In this document: positions 44,254 through 52,157 of the stretch, piece after piece
Layout of the letters: each line of letters starts with the position of its first letter
Position numbering within the stretch: the first letter of the stretch is position 1
Assembly: GCA_963844625.1 (NCBI GenBank)
Contig: CAWJPF010000034.1
Location: 124,001 to 188,000 of the forward strand
Reading direction: 5' to 3'
Source of the DNA: Palsa-504 sp963844625
GTDB taxonomy: Bacteria; Actinomycetota; Actinomycetes; Streptosporangiales; Streptosporangiaceae
Length of the DNA: 64,000 nt
Made by a program: the position numbers and the translations under genes
Notes under the pieces: model-generated
The model's database searches: none
What the model was told of the DNA's origin: nothing
Seen by the model: only the letters and a program-made list of their open reading frames with translations

Positions 44254-44429
44254 GTTTTCTCCTCGATACCGTTCTGATTTCTTGGGATCTACGGGCGGAA
44301 CGCCGCCGTCCGGCACCCGAGATGCGCCAGGCGGATTCCCGGGCACCGGGCGGTGGCCGGATACCCGGACGGCCTTCGCGCGCTGTCGCGCCGCGCACCG
44401 TTTACCCCATGTTTCCGCGGCTGCCGGTC

Positions 44430-44455
44430 GGCCACATCCCCAGATCAGGTGGTTT
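44430..44455 (-). promoter_or_regulatory. Recurrent bipartite motif before PfpI gene
   Basis: Minus strand: CCACCTGA, 5 nt (TCTGG), GGATGTGGCC. Confidence 0.6.
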
Positions 44456-44471
44456 CGCCGTCGGCGGCCGG

Positions 44472-44546
44472 TCAGGCCCCGGAGCGAGCCCGAGCGAATT
44501 GATTCACGATCGTGGAGCAGAACGCCGGAAGGTCGCCAGCCTGATC
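44472..44546 (-). pseudogene. Remnant of a PfpI-family gene tail
   Basis: The minus frame reads DQAGDLPAFCSTIVNQFARARSGA then stop. It matches the end of the intact PfpI protein (SPADLAAFCPAIVEQFAGSRVPS). Only ~24 residues survive, directly bordering the plus-strand motif at 44545. Confidence 0.6.
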
Positions 44547-44573
44547 GACTAACCGGTCGGGGGATGCGGCCCC
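44545..44573 (+). promoter_or_regulatory. Recurrent bipartite motif before MFS/UspA genes
   Basis: CTAACCGG, 5 nt (TCGGG), GGATGCGGCCCC, about 125 bp before the MFS start. Confidence 0.6.
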
Positions 44574-44696
44574 TCCGGCACCGCGAAGAAGATGAGGCAC
44601 ACGCTGGAAACCGGAACACACAGCATCGTGGCATGAGGTGCAGCCGGTGCTGATGATCGCGCAGCTTCGCCCGGGGCGAGCGAGGAAGGCCTGATC

Positions 44697-46157
44697 GTGA
44701 TGACCGCGACCACCATGCGGCAGCAGCCGATCCGCAGCACCATCCCGGCCCGCCTCGACCGGCTGCGCTGGTCGCCGTTCCATACCCGCTTGGTCCTCGG
44801 CCTCGGTACCGCCTGGGTCCTTGACGGCCTGTCGGTCACCATCGCCAGTTCGGTCACCAGCAAGCTCACTGCGCCCAACACGCTGCATCTGACGACGACG
44901 GAGGCCGCCTCCATCGGCACCGTCTACCTGATCGGCGAGGTCGTCGGGGCGCTGGTGTTCGGCAGGCTGTCGGATCAGCTCGGGCGGCGCTCCCTGTTCA
45001 TCTGGACGCTCGCGATCTACCTGGTCGGCACCGGCCTCACGGCGCTGACCCCGAGGGGATCGGGCTGGATCGTCTTCCTGTTCGCGACCCGGTTCATCGC
45101 GGGCACGGGCATCGGCGGGGAGTACTCGGCGATCAACTCGGCGATCGACGAGATGATGCCCGCCCGCTACCGCGGGCGGACCGATATCTGGATCAACGGC
45201 ACGTACTGGCTCGGCGCGATCCTCGGCACGTTCGCCTCCTTCCTGCTGCTGAACTCGCTCCGGCCGGCCGAAGGCTGGCGGGTGGCGTTCTTGTGCGGCC
45301 CGGCTCTCGCGGTCGTGATCATCTTTGTGCGGCGCAACCTGCCGGAAAGCCCGCGGTGGCTGATCGCGCACGGCCGGGTAGCAGAGGCCGAGGAGCAGAT
45401 GCGGCGCATCGAGGAAATCGCGATGCGGGACGGGCAGCGCCTCGAGCCCGTCCCGGAAAACGCCGCCATCGTCATAAAGCCCGAGAAACGGTACGGATAC
45501 CTGACGTTGCTGCGCGTGGCGTTCCGCCGGTATCCGCAGCGGGCGATCCTCGGCGCGACGCTGATGATCACCCAGTCCTTCTTGTACAACGCGATCTTCT
45601 TCACCTACGCCCTCGTGCTGACCAAGTTCTACGGCGTCAGCGACAACGCGGTCCCGCTGTACGGCCTGGCGTTTGCGGTCGGCAACCTGGCCGGCCCGCT
45701 GCTGCTGGCCCCGCTGTTCGACAGCGTGGGGCGCAAGAAGATGATCTCCGGCACGTACCTGCTGTCCGGGGCCCTGCTGGCCTTCAGCGCCTGGCTGTTC
45801 GCCGCGGGGGTACTCGGGGCGGCGGGCCAGACCTTCATCTGGATCGTCATCTTCTTCTTCGCCTCGGCCGGCGCGAGCGCCGGCTACCTGACGGTCAGCG
45901 AGATCTTCCCGATCGAGATCAGGGCCGAGGCCCTCGCGGTGTTCTTCGCGATCGCCCAGGTCTTCGGCGCGGTCGGGCCCGTTTTCTACGGCTTCCTGAT
46001 CGGCAACGGCACCAACCGCGCCGGCCTCGCCATCGGATACCTGGTCGGCGGCGGCATCATGATCATCGGCGGGCTGGTCGAGATCGCATTCGGCATCGAT
46101 GCCGAGGGCAAGCCCCTGGAAGACATCGCCGCGCCCCTGACCGAGGTCGGCTCCTAG
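44697..46157 (+). CDS. MFS transporter (sugar-porter-like)
   Basis: A 486-residue protein with twelve predicted helices. MFS motif A between helices 2 and 3 is GRLSDQLGRRSLF, with a repeat in the second half (FDSVGRKKMISG). PESPRWLIAHGRVAEAE is typical of the sugar/organic-acid porter branch. The substrate is unknown. It starts at GTG 44697 or ATG 44700, after GAGGAAGG. The UspA gene follows by 37 bp in the same orientation. Confidence 0.88.
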   Translation: MMTATTMRQQPIRSTIPARLDRLRWSPFHTRLVLGLGTAWVLDGLSVTIASSVTSKLTAPNTLHLTTTEAASIGTVYLIGEVVGALVFGRLSDQLGRRSLFIWTLAIYLVGTGLTALTPRGSGWIVFLFATRFIAGTGIGGEYSAINSAIDEMMPARYRGRTDIWINGTYWLGAILGTFASFLLLNSLRPAEGWRVAFLCGPALAVVIIFVRRNLPESPRWLIAHGRVAEAEEQMRRIEEIAMRDGQRLEPVPENAAIVIKPEKRYGYLTLLRVAFRRYPQRAILGATLMITQSFLYNAIFFTYALVLTKFYGVSDNAVPLYGLAFAVGNLAGPLLLAPLFDSVGRKKMISGTYLLSGALLAFSAWLFAAGVLGAAGQTFIWIVIFFFASAGASAGYLTVSEIFPIEIRAEALAVFFAIAQVFGAVGPVFYGFLIGNGTNRAGLAIGYLVGGGIMIIGGLVEIAFGIDAEGKPLEDIAAPLTEVGS

Positions 46158-46194
46158 GGAGCGAAGGCGTGAGGACACTGAAAAGGGGACGAAC

Positions 46195-46644
46195 ATGACC
46201 GTTGTGGTGGGAGTGGATAACTCTGCGGCCTCGCGGGCGGCCCTGCGGCTAGCTGCGCAGGAAGCTCGCTGGCGGCAGGTCCCCCTGGTCGCGGTGACCG
46301 CATACGAACCGCCGCTCGGCCCGGTCGGCGGCTACCCGATCTCCGCAAAGCACACCGAAGGGGAGCAGCGGGCCACCGCCGAGGCGGCGCTTCGCGCCAC
46401 CGTCGACGATGAACTCGGTGATCAAGCAGGGCAGGCAGATCTGCGCATTTCCGAAGGACTTGCCGGGCGCGTGATCATCGAGGCGGCCCGCGAGGCGAAA
46501 GCGGAGCTGATCGTGCTCGCGGCCCACCGGGGCAGGACCGTGGTGCCCGGAACGGTCAGCCAGTATGTCCTGCTCAAGGCCCGGTGCCCGGTCGCCGTCG
46601 TCCCGGTCGAGGATACGGACGAAAAGACCAGCGGCAATCCGTGA
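46195..46644 (+). CDS. Universal stress protein (UspA family)
   Basis: A 149-residue single Usp domain: MTVVVGVDNSAASRAALRLA at the start and a late VLAAHRGRTVVPGTVSQYVLLKARCPVAVVP. The ATP-binding G-2x-G-9x-G-S/T pattern is only partly kept, so nucleotide binding is uncertain. Probably co-transcribed with the MFS gene. Start ATG with AAAGGGGAC. Confidence 0.88.
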   Translation: MTVVVGVDNSAASRAALRLAAQEARWRQVPLVAVTAYEPPLGPVGGYPISAKHTEGEQRATAEAALRATVDDELGDQAGQADLRISEGLAGRVIIEAAREAKAELIVLAAHRGRTVVPGTVSQYVLLKARCPVAVVPVEDTDEKTSGNP

Positions 46645-46685
46645 GCCCGGCGACCCGTGGAGCGGTACGGTCTGGCGGGTGCCCC

Positions 46686-46759
46686 TCAGGGGGAGATCCG
46701 CAGGTGGCTTTCGATGACGGCCACGCCGGGCGCGGCGGCCAGGGCCCGGGACAACGCTG
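46686..46759 (-). pseudogene. Remnant of a BON-domain gene tail
   Basis: The minus frame ends SRALAAAPGVAVIESHLRISP then stop, closely matching the C-terminus of the intact BON protein (AAAAPGVATVESHLLVSP). The rest of the gene is missing. Confidence 0.6.
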
Positions 46760-46780
46760 GCCTCGTGCCGCGAGTGCAGG

Positions 46781-46811
46781 GGCCAGGACTGACAGGATTG
46801 AGGATGTGGCC
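46781..46811 (+). promoter_or_regulatory. Recurrent bipartite motif before second MFS gene
   Basis: GGCCAGGA, CTGACAGG, 5 nt (ATTGA), GGATGTGGCC. It is 24 bp before the MFS start. An 11-codon ORF starting at the ATG inside the right box ends in a TGA that overlaps the ATG at 46839. Confidence 0.65.
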
Positions 46812-46835
46812 CTCTGCGCGGACTAGGACGGTGGG

Positions 46836-48155
46836 GTGATGACTGGTCTGGCCGGTAGCGGCGTACAGGTATCGGCAAAGCGCCGCGGCTACCGGCTCAC
46901 GGCCGGGGTTCTGCTGGTCATGATGCTGGGCGGAACCCTGCCGGTCCCGCTCTACGTGCTGTACGAGAAGCAGATGGGCTTCGGGCCGCTCGGCGTCACC
47001 GTGGTCTTCGCCGCCTATGTCGTCGGCACGCTGGTGGCTCTGGTCGCTCTGGGTGACCTCAGCGATCATATCGGCCGCAAGAAGGTGCTGGCGATGGCCG
47101 TGGCCTGCGCGGCGGCCAGCACCGCGCTGTTTCTCGCGGCCTCCGGCATCGGGGTGCTCGTCGCGGCGCGCGTCGTGAGCGGCATGGCCGCGGGATTCGC
47201 CACCGGTACCGCCACCGCGGCCCTGGCCGAGCTCCAGCCGCGCGGGGATCACCGGGCCGCCGCGGTGGTCGCCTCCGGAAGCAACATGACCGGGCTGGGG
47301 CTTGGGCCGCTGATCGCGGGCATCTTCGCCGAGTACGTGGCCATGCCAACCCGTAGCGTGTTCTGGGCCTACCTGGGCCTTTGCGCGCTGGCAGCCGCCG
47401 CGCTGGCCGCCATCCCCGAGACGGTCGCGAATCGCGACGGCATGATAAGCCTCCGTCCGCGTATCGGCGTTCCGCCGCGGATGCGGGCCGTCATGCTCGG
47501 GGCAGGTCTCGGCGTATTCGCGGCGTTCAGTGTCCTCGGGCTGTTCAGCAGCCTGGTGCCCACCTTCCTGCACGGAATACTGGGCGTGCACAACCTCGCC
47601 CTGATCGGCGCCGCGTCCTTCCTGATCTTCATCATCGCCGCGATCAGCCAGGCGGTTTCCGCTCGGCTGCCGAGCCGCCGCAGCGTGAGTACTGGGCTGC
47701 CATTGCTGCTCGTATGCCTCGCCGCGCTCGAAGCGGCGCTTTTCGGCAAGGCGCTGTGGCTTTTCGTGGTGGCCATAATCGCGGGCGGCATAGCGGTGGG
47801 GTTCATCTTCCGCGGCGGTCTGAGCGAGCTGAACCGGCTGGCCGAGCCGCGTCACCGGGCGGCTGTCGTCTCCGCGTTCTTCGTCGCCGCTTATATCGGG
47901 CTGGGCCTGCCCGCGGTCCTCACCGGCCTTATCTCCCTTCAGGTGGGTCCGGTCGACGCCAGCGCGTACGTTTCGGGGCTGGCCGCTGCCATCGTCGCGG
48001 TGGCCTTCGTCATGGTCCTGCGCACCTTCGGCACCGCGCCCGCGCCCGAGCCGCCCTGTACGCCATCGGACGGCTGGTGCGGTCCGGAGGAGCCGGCCGG
48101 TTCGGGTGCGGGAACGCGCTCGGCGGTAGGCGGGCCGTCGCGATCTAGCTCATAA
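46836..48155 (+). CDS. MFS transporter
   Basis: A 439-residue protein with about twelve helices. Motif A is GDLSDHIGRKKVL after helix 2, and VVSGMAAGFATGTATAALAEL is typical of drug/proton antiporter-like MFS members. The C-terminal ~40 residues are low-complexity. Starts at GTG 46836 or ATG 46839. The substrate is unknown. It ends against the small fragment on the opposite strand. Confidence 0.85.
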   Translation: MMTGLAGSGVQVSAKRRGYRLTAGVLLVMMLGGTLPVPLYVLYEKQMGFGPLGVTVVFAAYVVGTLVALVALGDLSDHIGRKKVLAMAVACAAASTALFLAASGIGVLVAARVVSGMAAGFATGTATAALAELQPRGDHRAAAVVASGSNMTGLGLGPLIAGIFAEYVAMPTRSVFWAYLGLCALAAAALAAIPETVANRDGMISLRPRIGVPPRMRAVMLGAGLGVFAAFSVLGLFSSLVPTFLHGILGVHNLALIGAASFLIFIIAAISQAVSARLPSRRSVSTGLPLLLVCLAALEAALFGKALWLFVVAIIAGGIAVGFIFRGGLSELNRLAEPRHRAAVVSAFFVAAYIGLGLPAVLTGLISLQVGPVDASAYVSGLAAAIVAVAFVMVLRTFGTAPAPEPPCTPSDGWCGPEEPAGSGAGTRSAVGGPSRSSS

Positions 48156-48245
48156 GGAGGCCTGTGCGGTCGGCCTCCCCAGGCGTGGTTTCACGCGGAT
48201 GGCGATCCACATTGGTGCCGCCATGACAAGCACGGCCAGGATCCG
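48150..48245 (-). pseudogene. Small membrane-peptide fragment
   Basis: The minus frame reads ILAVLVMAAPMWIAIRVKPRLGRPTAQASL then stop, directly after the PrsW-like stop. It resembles the helix fragment at 40940-41093, so both may derive from one small membrane protein family. Confidence 0.3.
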
Positions 48246-48248
48246 CCG

Positions 48249-48708
48249 TCAGTGCACCCACCACGCCGGCGGCCAGCCTTCGCGAACCTCCAGGTCGCCG
48301 CGGGACCCGACCTTCGCGTAGCCGAGGAACAAAATGCCGCTGACCAGGACGACCAGGATCCACAGCGGGTGGCCGTTCACCCGGCTCCAGTCGTTCAGCC
48401 CGTGCAGGATCGCGGCGACCACCAGCCCTATCCAGGCGACCTGGTACCACTTGTAACGTCCGGTCGCCGCCAGTCCGATGAAATAGCCGGTCAGGCCGGA
48501 CCCAGGCTCGCGTTGCTGGCGTGCAGTGAGACCTCGAGCGTGATCGCCAGTGGTACCTGCGTCGCCAGCGCGATCAGCAGCACGGGCCAGCTGCGCAGCG
48601 AATGGTGCCGGATCCAGTCGCCCAGCGGGAGCAGGTCGTTGGCCTGCCCCTGGCGTCGCTGCTGAGCCGACGGGATCGGCGCGTGAGCAGGCATCATCGT
48701 GGTCATCT
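48249..48708 (-). pseudogene. Truncated PrsW-family membrane protease
   Basis: From ATG 48708 (after AAGGGAG) one frame gives MTTMMPAHAP...WPVLLIALATQVPLAI, then stops at 48491. A shifted frame continues GLTGYFIGLAATGRYKWYQVAWIGLVVAAILHGLND, the usual PrsW C-terminal segment with its histidine. The sum is ~150 residues versus ~300 in intact PrsW, so the middle is deleted. A weak motif lies upstream (48753-48776). Confidence 0.5.
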
Positions 48709-48752
48709 CCCTTGGTGGCCGGGTCTCACGCCACCGTGGCACACTGCCCCTC

Positions 48753-48776
48753 GGCCGCCATCCCCAAGATGTGCAT
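48753..48776 (-). promoter_or_regulatory. Weak copy of recurrent motif before PrsW remnant
   Basis: Minus strand right box GGATGGCGGCC preceded by CTTGG; the left box is degenerate. Confidence 0.35.
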
Positions 48777-48777
48777 T

Positions 48778-49578
48778 TCAGCCGGCCGGGGACGAGCCCG
48801 GTCCCGTGCGACCAAGTTCTGCCGCGAGCTCCTCCCTGACCTGCGCCATCTGGTCCGCCACCGCGGGGTCGGGGGCTGGGTAACGAGGGTTGATCGCGTC
48901 GAGCGCGGTCACCAGGACCGCGGCGGTGGCCAGGCGGCTGAACCACTTGTGGTCGGGCGGCGCGGATAACCGGCCGAGGACGGCGGTGCGCAGTTCGGCC
49001 TCCGCCGCCTCCTCGAGCGCGACCAGGAGCGAGACCGTCGTCTCGGCGTCCGGGCCGAAGGCGAGCACCCCGTGGCCGCCCAGCAGAACGGCCTGCGTGC
49101 CCGGTCGCGCCCCGATCAGCTCGATGACGGCGCTCGCCGAGGGGGCCACCGGGACCTCCTCCGCCTGGCCCAGGCGGGGCAGCGGTTCGTACCGGACCGG
49201 CAGCGGCAGGCCCGCCAGGGCGAACGCCAGCAGGTGCGGGGAATGCGTGTGGATCACCGCACCGGCTCGCGGCCTGGCCCGGTACACCTCGGTGTGCATG
49301 GCCACGACCTCGGTGCTCATCCCGCCCGGGTCGCCCTCGGCCGCGGTTCCGTCGAGGCGGATCACGGCCAGGTCATCGGGCACGAGATCGCGGGCCCGGT
49401 TCAGCGTGGCGATGAGCACGGCGTCCGGTCCGACCCGGGCCGAGAGGTCAGCGTGCCCGGAGTGAGACAGCACCCCGGCGCGCACCAGGCTCATCGCGAC
49501 ATCCACCACGGCACGGCGGAGCACAAGGTGTGACCGCTCGGCCGCTTCGGCCACTGGCGCCTGCCTCGGCGTAGTCAT
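48778..49578 (-). CDS. Class II aldolase/adducin family protein
   Basis: A 266-residue protein. Metal-binding histidines are in MHTEVYRARPRAGAVIHTHSPHLLAF and in LLGGHGVLAFG, as in class II aldolases (FucA/AraD type), with SHSGHADLSARVG near the N-terminus. It may cleave or epimerise a phosphosugar. I chose ATG 49578 after GGGAGG. Divergent from the aldo/keto reductase gene. Confidence 0.82.
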   Translation of the reverse strand: MTTPRQAPVAEAAERSHLVLRRAVVDVAMSLVRAGVLSHSGHADLSARVGPDAVLIATLNRARDLVPDDLAVIRLDGTAAEGDPGGMSTEVVAMHTEVYRARPRAGAVIHTHSPHLLAFALAGLPLPVRYEPLPRLGQAEEVPVAPSASAVIELIGARPGTQAVLLGGHGVLAFGPDAETTVSLLVALEEAAEAELRTAVLGRLSAPPDHKWFSRLATAAVLVTALDAINPRYPAPDPAVADQMAQVREELAAELGRTGPGSSPAG

Positions 49579-49602
49579 CTGCGCCTCCCAAGGACACCAG
49601 CC

Positions 49603-49631
49603 TAAGACCACCAGGATGACGGATGTGCCCC
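49603..49631 (+). promoter_or_regulatory. Recurrent bipartite motif before aldo/keto reductase
   Basis: CCACCAGG, 5 nt (ATGAC), GGATGTGCCCC, 46 bp before the ATG. Confidence 0.6.
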
Positions 49632-49677
49632 AGCCGGCCGCGGAGAAGACTGGGCAGCCTTCAGGGAAGGAGCAGCC

Positions 49678-50541
49678 ATGAACGGAAGACCGACGGCGGC
49701 GGCTGCGGGCAAGATCGACGTGGGCGGCGACCTCACGGTGAACCGGCTGGGCTTCGGCGCGATGCGGATCACCGGCCCCGGGATCTGGGGTGATCCGCCC
49801 AACCGAGACCGGGCCAAGGAAGCGCTGCGGCGGGCCGTGGCGCTCGACGTCAACTTCATCGACACCGCCGACTCCTACGGGCCGGAGGTCAGCGAGCACC
49901 TGATCGCCGAGGCCCTGTACCCCTATCCGGAGGCACTGGTCATCGCGACCAAGGGCGGGCTGGTCCGGCCGGGCCCGGGGCAGTGGGTCCCCGACGGCCG
50001 CCCGGAGCACCTGCGCGGCGCCTGCGAGGGCAGCCTTCGCAGGCTGCGGCTGGACCGGATTGACCTGTACCAGTTCCACCGACCCGACCCCCGGGTGCCG
50101 ATCGCCGAGTCGGTCGGCGCGCTGGCCGAGCTGAAGGATGAAGGCAAGATCCGCCACATCGGGGTGTCGAACGTCACCGAGCAGCAGTTCCGGGAGGCCG
50201 AGCGGGTGACCGCGATCGTGTCGGTGCAGAACCGGTACAACGTGGTCGACCGGTCCTCCGAGCCGATGCTCGACCTGTGTGACCAGGAGATGCTGGTGTT
50301 CATCCCGTGGGCGCCGATCGAGCAGACAGGGACCATCCCCGCGCTGATGGCCGCCGCCCGGCGCCGCGGCGTGACCGAGCGGCAGGTGGCGCTGGCCTGG
50401 CTGCTGACCCGGTCGCTGCAGGTCCTGCCGATCCCCGGCTCCGGCGACCCGGAACACGTGGAGCAGAACATCGCGGCCGCGGCCATCGATCTCGCCGCCG
50501 AGGAGATCAGGGCGATCACGCTAGCGCTCCTGAGCCGATGA
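49678..50541 (+). CDS. Aldo/keto reductase
   Basis: A 287-residue TIM-barrel oxidoreductase. The catalytic tetrad is visible: D in NFIDTADSYGPEVSE, the Tyr there, K in ALVIATKGGL and H in DLYQFHRPD. NADPH-binding segments IPGSGDPEHVEQN and WLLTRSLQVLPIPG are near the end. Probably detoxifies carbonyls. The stop overlaps the next start (ATGA), so it is co-translated with the baeRF-type protein. Confidence 0.92.
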   Translation: MNGRPTAAAAGKIDVGGDLTVNRLGFGAMRITGPGIWGDPPNRDRAKEALRRAVALDVNFIDTADSYGPEVSEHLIAEALYPYPEALVIATKGGLVRPGPGQWVPDGRPEHLRGACEGSLRRLRLDRIDLYQFHRPDPRVPIAESVGALAELKDEGKIRHIGVSNVTEQQFREAERVTAIVSVQNRYNVVDRSSEPMLDLCDQEMLVFIPWAPIEQTGTIPALMAAARRRGVTERQVALAWLLTRSLQVLPIPGSGDPEHVEQNIAAAAIDLAAEEIRAITLALLSR

Positions 50542-51689
50542 TCACGGCCGAGACGGTCAACGGCATCGTCAGCTTCCAGGCCAACGGCCTGCCGGTGGTG
50601 TCGCTCTACTGCCGCGTCGACCCCGGCGCGAGCCAGCGGGAGGTGCGCGCCCGGGTGGACAGCCTGCTGGACCAGATCCGTCCGCTGGCCAAGGACCGCG
50701 ACCTCGATCACCGGTACCGGCTATCGGTGCGCGCGGACATCGAGCGCATCAAGGACGCCCAGGGCAGCGAGCGCTGGCCGCCAGGGACGATCGCCATCTT
50801 CTCCTGCTCCGGCCGTGACCTTTACGAGGAGATACCGCTGCCGCGCCGGGTGCGTGAGCAGGTCATGGTGGACGCCACTCCGTTGGTCCGTCCCATGCTG
50901 GCGGTGCTCGGCGAGTACTACCGCTCCTGCGTCCTGGTCGTCAACCGCGAGGAGGCCTCGGTCTGGGAGATGTACCAGGACCAGATGCGCGAGGTGGAAA
51001 CGGTCACCGATCCGCTGCGCAAGGCAGGTAACACGGGAACCCGCGCCGAGGACCGGATCCAGAACCGGGTGGACGAGCAGAGCAAGCGGCACTTCCGGCG
51101 GGTCGCGCAGGTGATCGACCAGCTGCTGCGCACCGACGGGTACGACGTCCTCGTCGTCGGCGGCCACGAGTACGAGCTGGGGGAGTTCTTCCGCCTCCTG
51201 CCGCACGAGCTGCGCGGCCGGGTAGCCGGGACGTTCTGGGCCGACCCGGCCGCGACCCCGATGGCCGAGATACGCCGCAGCGCCCAGGGCGTCGTGCAGT
51301 GCTACCAGCGCGAGCAGGACCAGCGGCTGGTCGATCAGGTGCTGGAGCTGGCCGCGGCGGGCGGGCTGGCCGCGCTCGGCCCGGAGGACTGCCTGTGGGC
51401 AGGCAGCATGTCCGCGATCGACACGCTGCTGCTACGAGACGGCACCACCCTGCTGGGGGTGCTCTGTGACGAGTCCCGCTGGCTGGCGGTCTCGGGGGAC
51501 GTCTGCCCGGTATGCGGGAAGCCCACCCGGTACACCCCTGACGTCCTGGACGAGCTGGCGGCGGCCGTCATCGAGACCGGCGGCTCGGCCAGGCAGATCG
51601 CCGCGGACCTTATGCCAGCGGAGTACCCCACGGCGGCGAAGCTGCGGTTCCCGCCCCCGCCGCGGGAGGCAGGAGACAGCCAGCCATGA
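50538..51689 (+). CDS. eRF1-like (baeRF/Vms1-type) protein
   Basis: A 383-residue protein related to bacterial/archaeal eRF1-like release-factor families. The central region GEYYRSCVLVVNREEASVWEM is an SPOUT/RNase-H-like fold signature, and YDVLVVGGHEYELGEFFRLLPHELRGRV follows. A C-terminal zinc-knuckle-like CPVCGKP is present. Mycobacterial Rv2629, a DosR-regulon member, is of a related type. Role presumably in ribosome rescue or hibernation under stress. Coupled to the aldo/keto reductase gene. Confidence 0.7.
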   Translation: MITAETVNGIVSFQANGLPVVSLYCRVDPGASQREVRARVDSLLDQIRPLAKDRDLDHRYRLSVRADIERIKDAQGSERWPPGTIAIFSCSGRDLYEEIPLPRRVREQVMVDATPLVRPMLAVLGEYYRSCVLVVNREEASVWEMYQDQMREVETVTDPLRKAGNTGTRAEDRIQNRVDEQSKRHFRRVAQVIDQLLRTDGYDVLVVGGHEYELGEFFRLLPHELRGRVAGTFWADPAATPMAEIRRSAQGVVQCYQREQDQRLVDQVLELAAAGGLAALGPEDCLWAGSMSAIDTLLLRDGTTLLGVLCDESRWLAVSGDVCPVCGKPTRYTPDVLDELAAAVIETGGSARQIAADLMPAEYPTAAKLRFPPPPREAGDSQP

Positions 51690-51773
51690 GCACCGCGAGT
51701 CACTCCCGCGCTGGCCACCGCGCGGCATCTCCCGGTCGGCGGGACGCCGGCCGCCAGGCTGACCCCGGATCCC

Positions 51774-51800
51774 GGAACTACCAGACCTGACGGTGTGAGG
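51774..51800 (+). promoter_or_regulatory. Recurrent motif (GGTGTG variant)
   Basis: CTACCAGA, 5 nt (CCTGA), CGGTGTGAGG. Box spacing fits the consensus. It overlaps the GTG start of the small disrupted gene. Confidence 0.45.
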
Positions 51801-51933
51801 TATACGATCCGCTGGCAGCATGAGGGCGAGGCCACACCGCCCTTCGAAGGCCACCGCACCTTCACCTGGTTCACCCCGGCGGCGCCGTGCCGCGACCGAC
51901 TTCGAGTGGTTCGAGAACCGCTATCCCGGCTGA
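51795..51933 (+). pseudogene. Small disrupted gene (~45 aa)
   Basis: One frame gives VRYTIRWQHEGEATPPFEGH then RTFTWFTPA; a one-base shift continues AATDFEWFENRYPG then stop. The two halves read as one small protein with a single indel near 51885. No family recognised. Confidence 0.35.
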
Positions 51934-51988
51934 TACCACGGCCCGTTCAGGAAAAATAGATCTTTCTATCTACCTAACGGAGCGTGGT

Positions 51989-52120
51989 TCATCCGATCCG
52001 GGCCAGGAATCTGCTCGGCTCGATGTAATAGGGGTTCTCGTGGATCATGCCGTCCACGATCACCGCCGGGTGGGTGCGCAGCGCCTGCATCAGGACCTCG
52101 GCCCGGGACTACCCTCAGCT
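51989..52120 (-). pseudogene. C-terminal remnant of a MEDS-domain gene
   Basis: The minus frame reads AEVLMQALRTHPAVIVDG then MIHENPYYIEPSRFLARIG and a stop. The HENPYY signature is typical of the end of MEDS (DcmR-like sensory) domains. A TAG precedes it in frame, so the rest is lost. Confidence 0.5.
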
Positions 52121-52157
52121 TCTCACAGGCTAAGGGGCGAAGCTAACCTGCTGACCG

